DNA of 64,000 nt from positions 62,001-126,000 of the forward strand of contig JALRMH010000005.1 in assembly GCA_026119935.1 (NCBI GenBank), in the 5' to 3' direction. Of this stretch, positions 57,901 through 64,000 are shown piece after piece. Origin of the DNA: Endothia cerciana (Eukaryota; Ascomycota; Sordariomycetes; Diaporthales; Cryphonectriaceae). How positions within the stretch are numbered: position 1 is the first letter of the stretch; every line of letters begins with the position of its first letter. The translations under genes were made by a program, and so were the position numbers. The notes beneath the pieces are model-generated. The model was not told the DNA's origin. It made no database searches and saw nothing but the letters and a program-made list of their open reading frames with translations.

Positions 57901-58301
57901 ACGTCCCAGATGTGTAGACATGGATCATTCCTAACTCTGTCCAGCCCGACAGCCAGGAGACCGGTCGTATTAAAGGCCACTGCCAAACATGTCCGGGCGA
58001 CCTTGGGAACAAGTTCCTTGTAGTCGTTGGAATTATCATCTACCCTCAGCAGGTTGACGATGCCGGTAGATGTGCCGACAGCGACCAGGCCTTGTGTTGA
58101 GGGAGACCAGTCGTAAGTGGTCAGCGGTGGTACCTCATCGTGTTTCGATATCTTGTCGTAGTCGAACCTCCCATGCTGGGCATGGCCAGTAGGCTTATAG
58201 AGCTGCACGACTCGGTGTTGTAGGTTCAGATGGAGGAAGGAGTCATAGCTGGCGTTGGGGGACCATTTAATCAGTCCTGGCTCTGGGCGGTCCATGGTCA
58301 T
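54918..58301 (-). CDS. SEA4: Mio/Sea4, WD40-zinc finger subunit of GATOR2/SEACAT
   Basis: Four exons (57083-58301, 56454-57026, 56306-56398, 54918-56254) encode 1073 residues. The introns are 51-56 nt and joins read YRDLA-D-EDSYHNIMSL, GWIG-G-DAEEACLDG and TEDL-G-ERPTLRLAEG. The N-terminus forms a WD40 propeller: LIKWSPNASYDSFLHL, TTYDWSPSTQGLVAVGTSTG, CLAVAFNTTGLLAVGLDRVR and ISSIKFFEDNPHMLVVGMKG. The middle is helical solenoid. The C-terminus has the Mio zinc modules: CVYCDAE, CPKCNRHLPRCVVCLE, then CLKCEHVLHLDHARQWFARH and CPVPECRCRC. Mio is part of GATOR2 (SEACAT in yeast), which sits on the vacuole or lysosome and relieves GATOR1/SEACIT inhibition of TORC1 when amino acids are available. 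A Ser tract from a GAC-type repeat lies between the first zinc pairs. The start could also be 58295 or 58367; 58301 fits best. Confidence 0.94.
55297..55317 (-). repeat. (GAC/GTC)n repeat encoding a Ser tract in Mio
   Basis: Seven GAC-type triplets on the plus strand read as TCG Ser codons on the coding strand, in a linker between two zinc-binding modules. Confidence 0.88.
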
Positions 58302-60195
58302 TGAATCTCGACCTCTCAGGAGGACGGGGCCTGGGAATGATGGTGTCGATAGCCCCTCATAGAACAATATGTTATAAGTATCCCCGCATTATCATCAACT
58401 CTGAATGTGATTTGTATCATTGTCGATACTGAAACATCTCACGCATTGCGTTGACAATCATGAAGGTGTCAAAATCAAAGACTGATCAGTGGTGGGTCAT
58501 AAAGCACGAAAGTCAGCGGAGCCGTAAAATCGCTGCACCCTCCCCGGTTCGGATTGGTCAAATTACTAGCCCTGCCGCAGATTCGCGGCTACCTGAAGGA
58601 GGGTCCGAACGACGTCTCAGCAGAAGAAGATAGAAAAAGGAGCGATTGATGGGAAATGAATTGATGCTGTGGAAGGTAGAATTGGTCCTAACTGAGCTTG
58701 ACTATCAAAACTTCCCACATTCCTACATATCTGCAGTATCCTCCCTCGATCTCCTCGGCCTTCTTGGCTGGGCATCAGCCTATATCCCACAATACTATCG
58801 TTGCATACTCCTCCAGCTCTTGAACACCGAGAACAATGTCACCCTCTCCAGGGCCTGGGTTTCGTAAGAAAAGGAGTCTAAAGGGCAACACCAGCGTGCT
58901 ACTAACGATGCTGAATGTTGGTGGGACTGTCCGATTCTTGGTGATGGTGATGATCTGCTGAAGCACTGGTGCTAGTGTTCCTGTGGACCGGGTATTTGTC
59001 GCCCCAGGTCGTTCGACCTGTATATCCTCTTCCCATCTCTCAATAGTGATTTCTGATCGTATTCGGTCCTATTTGATCAGAAGCACAATTTTTACATCGT
59101 GGTCTGATGCAGCGAACCACCATCTCACGTCTTGGCGTAAGTATTGCTAGGATTCGGAGTTCCCGGCCTCGATAACGAGTGTTGGCTATAATCTATAGCG
59201 CTCTGGAAATAGGCCTCCTGAAGAATCGCCCTCTCCGCTTCTATCACCAGCCCTAGTATTTAGTTTTATATAATATATAACAGCCTCTGTATTATTCCAC
59301 TTATTCTCTAGGCCTATACTAGAAACCTTAGAAAGGATTTTCTAGTATATACGCTTATGCATGACTTCGTGTGGTCTAGATAGAATTATGATGAAGAGTG
59401 TCTGCGATTCAGCATTATATTAGCGTAAGCAGACCTTAGGTCGTCGAGTTTCGCGATTAATAAGGTCGAAATTGATAGGATCAACAGCTAATCAGATAGT
59501 CAGTATAGATCAGATCAGGAAAAAAGAAAAAAGAAAGAAAAAAAATATACCTGTAACTATAATCAAGTCTTTGGGACCAATACAGGCCATCTCCTAGTTA
59601 AATCGCTCGACAGTCGTGAATTGCATCTTCGGTATATCATCATCGTCTGCCGTCACAGAAGTCGGAGGGGTAGATATAGACAGAGGCGATGCGGCTATCG
59701 TGGATGTGGAAGAGTTGAGACTTTAGAGATTGAAATTGTGTTCTGGTCGAGGTGTTTGTTGGTGGCAGAAGGAAGAAAAGAAGGGAGATCTGGGAAGGAA
59801 AGGGATCTCTGTTTGTCCAGGTTTGATTGTCGATTCGCTGGCAGCCACTACACGCAGTTTTGGCCTGCCGCGGGACACTTGGTCAGCACTGGAGCTACCA
59901 AAATGAGTTCCGAAAGCTACCCTTGAAAGCCCCCATGGCGCAGCGATTTTAAGCCTTTATAGCGAGCTCCCCACCTTCAACACACCCCTAACCCATAACT
60001 GTAGGTACGGGAGAGAACCCAAGCGGGTACCAACCCGCCGATAAGATAAGCCACCCTGGACACTGGAGATCTCGAAGTCAAGAGAATTCTTGGACACAGC
60101 AGTGCACCGAGGGACAGACCCTCCCTACCGGTCTCTCCCGATCGGACCTGAACTCGCAAGACCCTCACAGGAATTTGAACTCGACTGGCCTCAAG
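58302..60195. other. Divergent intergenic region with AT-rich block, 1.9 kb
   Basis: This separates the starts of Mio (minus) and Efg1 (plus). Bases from about 59040 to 59580 are clearly richer in A and T than the rest of the window, with TATA-rich words and a purine tract at 59518-59545. I see no transposase or reverse transcriptase remnant. No ORF is convincing. Confidence 0.5.
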
Positions 60196-61090
60196 ATGGG
60201 CTCCAAACGATCCTACGCCGAGGCCGAGGCATCAGCATCGACGCGCGATGCAGCGAACAAGAAGAGGAAGTCGTTCAATCACCACAGGCCCAAGGAGAGC
60301 AGCAGCGCTGCTGCTCCAGGCCAGTCTCTGAACGATATCAAGAAGCGCGCACGAGACATAGAGAGACGTTTTGCGAGGGGCGGCGACATGCCTTCGGATG
60401 TCCATCGAAATCTGCAGATGGAGCTGGCGCATTGCAAGAGGCAGATCGAGGACCTGCAGTACAAGAAGAAGCGGAACGAGATGATTTCGAAGTACCACAA
60501 GGTCCGCTTCTTTGGTATGTCCCCAAGCCGGTGGTTAGAACGACAGGTAGATAGCTGACGTGAGCATCGAAGAGAGACAAAAGGCCGAGAGGCTGAGAAA
60601 GCAGCTCAAGAAACGGCTCGACAAAGCCACCGACCCTGAGGAGAAGGTCCTGCTCGAAGAGGACTTTCACAAAGCCGAAGTCGACTGGTACTATACGAGA
60701 TACTTCCCCTTCATGGAGCGCTACATCGGTCTGTATCCCGCGGGCAGGTCGAAGGAGGGTTCCAGCGAGGAGCCTATAGCAAAGCGAGCCTTGCACTCCG
60801 AGCGGCCGCCCGTGTGGAAGGAGATTGAGGAGGCTATGGAGCAGGGACCACGCGCATTGGAGCGAATCCAGGAGCGGCGACCTGAAAAATCAGACTCCGT
60901 GGGTCCTCAAGGTGAGGCGCCCTCGAGGGGTCAAGCTGGCAAGAAGTTCGAGCGCAAGGGCTCGAAGCCGGGCGAGGCACATCATGGCCCAAAGCCCTGG
61001 CTCGCGAAGACGCAGGACAAGAAGAAGGGTCATCATGGCGTAGAGACCGAGGAGCAAGACTCGGGAGACGAAAGCGACTTCTTCGGCTGA
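60196..61090 (+). CDS. EFG1: Efg1, rRNA processing protein
   Basis: Two exons (60196-60514, 60573-61090) encode 278 residues. The 58-nt intron has donor GTATGT and branch GCTGAC, and the join reads KVRFF-E-RQKAERLRK. The Efg1 domain covers about 40-190: SLNDIKKRARDIERRFARGG, MPSDVHRNLQMELAHCKRQI, KKKRNEMISKYHKVRFF, RKQLKKRLDK and DFHKAEVDWYYTRYFPFMER. The protein is very basic, coiled coil in part, with a disordered Lys-rich tail ending SGDESDFFG. In yeast Efg1 is a nucleolar factor of the 90S pre-ribosome needed for 18S rRNA maturation. I start at the ATG of MGSKRSYAE at 60196 because the codons before it contain no ATG in frame. Confidence 0.95.
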
Positions 61091-61568
61091 TCACATTGTT
61101 GCACGACGGCCTTTTCTCCTTATCTGGAGAGCACTACTTTGATACCCACGAATAGCATACTATACAGGACCACAGATTTGTATGGAGAAATGTATCACAC
61201 AGGCCGAATTATGTTACATGCACTGTAAGTATGTTACATGTACTGTAAGTTGCGATGGTCAAGCCCGACAGCCTTGCGCGCAGATTGACAAGGAGCAAAG
61301 GATCCCATTTGGGGGTCTTCTCACAGAAGCTCATTTAAAAAGAAGGCGATTCCCACAGTAAATTGGCCCCAAGAACGTCACTCTACGGGACGTTGTCCTG
61401 ACACTCGAGCCCTTGCATACCGGAACGCTGGTGTGATATCCCTACCCGCCCTGGCGAGCACGCAGACTGACCTCACCACTTTCCGTCACCCAAGCACCCC
61501 CCCCCCCCGAGAGGTCGATTGCATTTCTTTCACCTGGACCAACTGGTTCGCATTCTGGCTTCATTCCC

Positions 61569-61600
<32 letters not shown>

Positions 61601-61895
61601 ATTGCCAATAGTTGCGTCCAGGGGCGACACCCATCACTACGCGTCTAGCTGCATGAAAGCTACTTTTGCCCCGCCATGAAGCAGGAGGCCTACTAGGCTA
61701 CCTACCCACCCTCCCTCGCATGGCCTGAGCCTCATTCGTGGTCCAACAGGCATTTCTGTCTTTCAAAACCCACATATCCAAGCTCTCTTTTCTTCATAGA
61801 CACCTCCTGTCAGCCGTCGTGTCGACCGCCTGGCAAGTCGGACCTTCCACCCTGAGCCTCGAAAGCAGCCCCCAACCAACCGCTGAGCAACCACG
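61091..61895. other. Intergenic region with tandem repeat and poly-T, 800 bp
   Basis: This lies between Efg1 and the dsRBD-like gene on the same strand. It carries a 20-base tandem repeat at 61211-61250, a C-run at 61499-61509 and a poly-T of about 25 at 61569-61593. Confidence 0.55.
61211..61250 (+). repeat. 20-bp tandem duplication
   Basis: Two adjacent copies of ATGTTACATGYACTGTAAGT differ at one base. They lie about 120 bases after the Efg1 stop, probably in its 3' UTR. Confidence 0.93.
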
Positions 61896-62315
61896 ATGGC
61901 ATCGAACGACTCCCGGGCGACTATCTACGAGGAAGTCAAAGCATGGATTTCTCAGCAGGAGGCGTTCGAAGCTCAACACAACAGACCGGCGCCTCTTACT
62001 ACCGCGCAGCAGAAAGCCCTCGAGACGCTTCGTCTCCCTTCCAGCGTGAATTACGTCGGTATGCTGATGGGTATGAGACCCCCCCTCCCCCCGGGAACCA
62101 AAAGCAAAGGAAGAAGAACCAAAAAAAAAAAAAAAAAAAAAAAAAAGGAAAAAGGGGGGGGGGGGGCCAATGCAACCATTAAACACACAAAAAAAAAAAA
62201 GGAAACCCTAAATTCCCCCCCCCAGGGTGCGGGGAGCAGGTGGATGNNNNNNNNNNTTTATGTCGTTTTTCTTTTGTTTTTTCCCCCCCCCCACCCCCCA
62301 AAAAAAAAAAAAAAT

Positions 62316-62352
<37 letters not shown>

Positions 62353-63182
62353 CAAAAAGGGGGGGGGGAGACCTCTGCAACCTTTCAACTCACTAAAATC
62401 TTACAGAATACCGTCAATGCCACCCCCAAGGTGGCGAGATCCAGTGGGAGGAAGACGGCCACCCTCTAGCATGGGAATGCCGCGTGACGATCGGGGAGAG
62501 CCTTGCTCACGAGACGGGTCACATCGACTCCTTCCCCGCCCCCGGATATGGCTGTGACGACAGCAGCGGCGGGGCCCCGTCTTTCACCACCAAGAAGGCC
62601 GCGAAACAGTACGCCGCGAGGTCGGCCGTGGACTGGCTGATGGCACGGGGACTTATACGCTCGAAGTTCAACAGCGCGGCGGGCCCCAAGACCCAGGGCG
62701 CGACCGGGGCCCGGGCGGTCGCCGCCCCGACCGAGGTGGCAGGTGCGGGCGCGACACTGAAGAGGTCGTCGGAGGTTGCGGGTGCTGGTGGTGCCGCCTC
62801 GCCGCCCCCGCCGAAGAGGCTGCAGAGCAGCCAGGCCACCGTCGTCAATGTCGCCGCGGCGGGCGTGCCGGTAGCACTTCCCACGACGGAGAGCGTCGCT
62901 AGCCTCTGCAGCGAGCTGCGCATCCCACCCCCTACGTACAGGTACGCCGAGTCCAAGGGCAAGGCCGGCATGAACCTGCTCGATGGGTGGCCCGAGTTCG
63001 AGGACTATGGAGACGACGAGCTGATCGCCCTCCGGGAGGCTGGCTCCGTACAGGGCGTTGCTGGGCGAGAAGCCACGAGGCAAGCCGTTGCTGCCAAGTT
63101 GCTAGAGCGCTTAGGGGCTATCAAGGCCGAGAGGGACGCACTGTTCGAGTCATTGCAGGAGAGCTTCAGGAGAGATGCATGA
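61896..63182 (+). CDS. dsRBD-like protein, gap in its intron
   Basis: Two exons (61896-62058, 62407-63182) encode 312 residues. The join across the 348-nt intron reads VNYV-E-YRQCHPQGGEIQ (donor GTATGC, acceptor TTACAG). Residues 1-54 are helical (IYEEVKAWISQQEAFEAQHN). The next part resembles a double-stranded RNA-binding fold: GHPLAWECRVTIGES as strands, a loop, then TTKKAAKQYAARSAVDWLMA, where KKAAKQYAA matches the conserved second helix. A disordered Ala/Pro region with PPPPKRL follows, then a second possible module near 235-312 (VASLCSELRIPPPTYRYAES, ending in a helical tail ERDALFESLQESFRRDA). The second module also has the start of a dsRBD-like pattern. RNA binding is inferred. The intron contains long homopolymers and a 10-N gap, so intron length and content are unreliable, while both exons look sound. 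Confidence 0.82.
62113..62370. other. Low-quality homopolymer stretch with assembly gap
   Basis: Long A-, G- and C-runs surround the only N-run in the window (62247-62256, ten Ns). The whole stretch lies within the intron of the dsRBD-like gene. The ten Ns are probably a placeholder rather than a measured length. Confidence 0.9.
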
Positions 63183-63526
63183 GGCAGACAGCCAAGTTTT
63201 GGCGCTCGGGACAACGGTGGATAGCGGAGAACGACTCCCCGGGGTGTTGAGGGCACTTCAGCGCTTAGACTGCTTCATTTGACAAACAATGATCAGTCAG
63301 GATGGTTTAACCTGGCCTGGAACAACACTCCCGTATGGCCATTTGCCGTGGGGAAACCTATTCGTGAGACAGGCCTCCTATGCGACGAGTCCCTCGTCCA
63401 GGATTTACCTGTTGTTCACTGTTAGTCAGCCCGGTGAATTACGCGTCACCGATAGAGCATCCAAGACAATATAGACACTGAACTGAGAACATGATGATTT
63501 TGACAAGCTCATATTCGAGTGTTGCA
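63183..63526. other. Convergent intergenic region, 344 bp
   Basis: This lies between the ends of the dsRBD-like gene and the Tpt1 gene. It probably holds both 3' UTRs; nothing else is recognised. Confidence 0.5.
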
Positions 63527-64000
63527 CTAGAGGCACGCCTTGTGTCCCGTGCTGCCGCCACGTTCACTGGTCGCTCCCACCACCTCCACCACCAGGCCGG
63601 GGACCTGAGCCTCAAAGGTCATCAAATCGTGGGCTTCCCTCACGTCCTTCATCCTCACCCTCTTGCTCTCCCACCTTCCCCCCCCGCGTCTGCCACCCCT
63701 ACCACGTCCCCCGGACTTCGCAGGAGGCGGCCTCCCCCTCACCCCCTCCGGCAGGTCCGCCACCTTCTCACCATCCTTCCAGAGCACACCGACGTCCTCC
63801 CTGTGGCCCACGACCTCCCTAAAGTACTTGGCGGGCACCAGCCCCTCCTCGCCGGCGCCCTCGGTGAGCACGACGCCGTTCTCGCTGACCCACCAGCTCA
63901 TCGCGCCGTCCTCCAGGCTCCTGCGCACGTCGACGTACACCAGCAGCTCCGCGTCCCCCCGCATGCCCGAGATGACATTCGCCTCGTCGTCGGAGAGGCC
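63527..64000 (-). CDS. TPT1: tRNA 2'-phosphotransferase Tpt1/KptA, partial (5' end outside the window)
   Basis: The open frame runs from the window edge to a TAG at 63527 and gives 157 C-terminal residues. Recognisable Tpt1 sequence includes NVISGMRGDAELLVYVDVRR, then DGAMSWWVSENGVVLTEG and GLVPAKYFREVV. The enzyme removes the 2'-phosphate left at the splice junction by fungal tRNA ligase and transfers it to NAD, completing tRNA splicing. The seen part is the C-terminal ADP-ribosyltransferase-like lobe. The final 75 residues form a Gly/Arg-rich, partly disordered extension (KSGGRGRGGRRGGGRWESKR) not present in short bacterial KptA. The N-terminal half, with the early catalytic Arg and His residues, lies beyond 64000 and cannot be judged. 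No intron is seen in the visible part. Confidence 0.9.
   Translation of the reverse strand, partial: GLSDDEANVISGMRGDAELLVYVDVRRSLEDGAMSWWVSENGVVLTEGAGEEGLVPAKYFREVVGHREDVGVLWKDGEKVADLPEGVRGRPPPAKSGGRGRGGRRGGGRWESKRVRMKDVREAHDLMTFEAQVPGLVVEVVGATSERGGSTGHKACL

Noticed and set aside
59040..59600. Transposon remnant
   Set aside because: The block is AT-rich, but I see no terminal repeats, target duplication or reading frame of a transposase or reverse transcriptase. It is kept as a finding on composition only.
1..64000. Secondary metabolite cluster, CRISPR array, insertion sequence or toxin system
   Set aside because: There are no polyketide or peptide synthase domains, no regularly spaced repeats and no bacterial mobile element genes. 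The content is that of a core fungal chromosome.

Overview
The window is a 64 kb piece of a filamentous ascomycete chromosome, most likely Sordariomycetes (Pezizomycotina). Coding regions are GC-rich and interrupted by short GT-AG introns of about 49-260 nt, often with a CTRAY-like branch site. The genes match families typical of this group: a velvet regulator, a Q-rich PKA catalytic subunit, PAS kinase, Mio/Sea4 and a CaaX-ending F-box/LRR protein. There are no bacterial operons, CRISPR arrays, insertion sequences or recognisable transposon ORFs. One 10-base N gap (62247-62256) shows this is a draft assembly.

Layout. 208-1524 (+) is a velvet protein, followed by about 2.9 kb without a gene. 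4471-5971 (-) is a TPR/Sel1-like, probably mitochondrial protein and 6480-8270 (+) an unrecognised coiled-coil protein with a 20-residue Asp tract. 9722-11222 (-) is Iwr1. 12916-17054 (+) is a long CBM48 (AMPK glycogen-binding type) protein with duplicated exons and a VEEAP repeat. 18211-19374 (+) is a histidine phosphatase of the Tfc7 type, and 21644-23092 (+) is an unrecognised protein. 23845-26217 (-) is a CorA-like membrane protein and 28768-30572 (-) the PKA catalytic subunit. 33487-34637 (-) is an L-type lectin cargo receptor, 35179-35492 (+) Tim13, 35766-37007 (-) an NSRP1-family protein, 37351-38285 (-) a dienelactone hydrolase and 39147-41000 (-) the helicase Mrh4. 42239-46414 (-) is PAS kinase. 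After a 5.4 kb gene-free stretch comes 51783-53861 (+), the F-box/LRR protein. 54918-58301 (-) is Mio/Sea4 and 60196-61090 (+) Efg1. 61896-63182 (+) is a dsRBD-like protein, and 63527-64000 (-) is the C-terminal part of tRNA 2'-phosphotransferase, cut by the window end.

How the genes relate. They are mostly independent housekeeping and regulatory genes. Four concern nutrient and energy signalling: the CBM48 protein, PKA, PAS kinase and the GATOR2/SEA subunit Mio. Others serve RNA metabolism (Iwr1, the Tfc7-like protein, NSRP1, Mrh4, Efg1, the dsRBD-like protein, Tpt1) or mitochondria (Tim13, Mrh4, the TPR protein). All exon joins given here were worked out by hand from splice sites and frame continuity. 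Every multi-exon model closes to a whole number of codons.

I did not find a clearly new multi-gene system. The most unusual items are the tandem exon-plus-intron duplication in the CBM48 gene, the CaaX box on the F-box protein, a 24-nt microexon in the lectin gene, a CorA-like protein without the GMN motif, and odd A/C homopolymer blocks that may be assembly artefacts.
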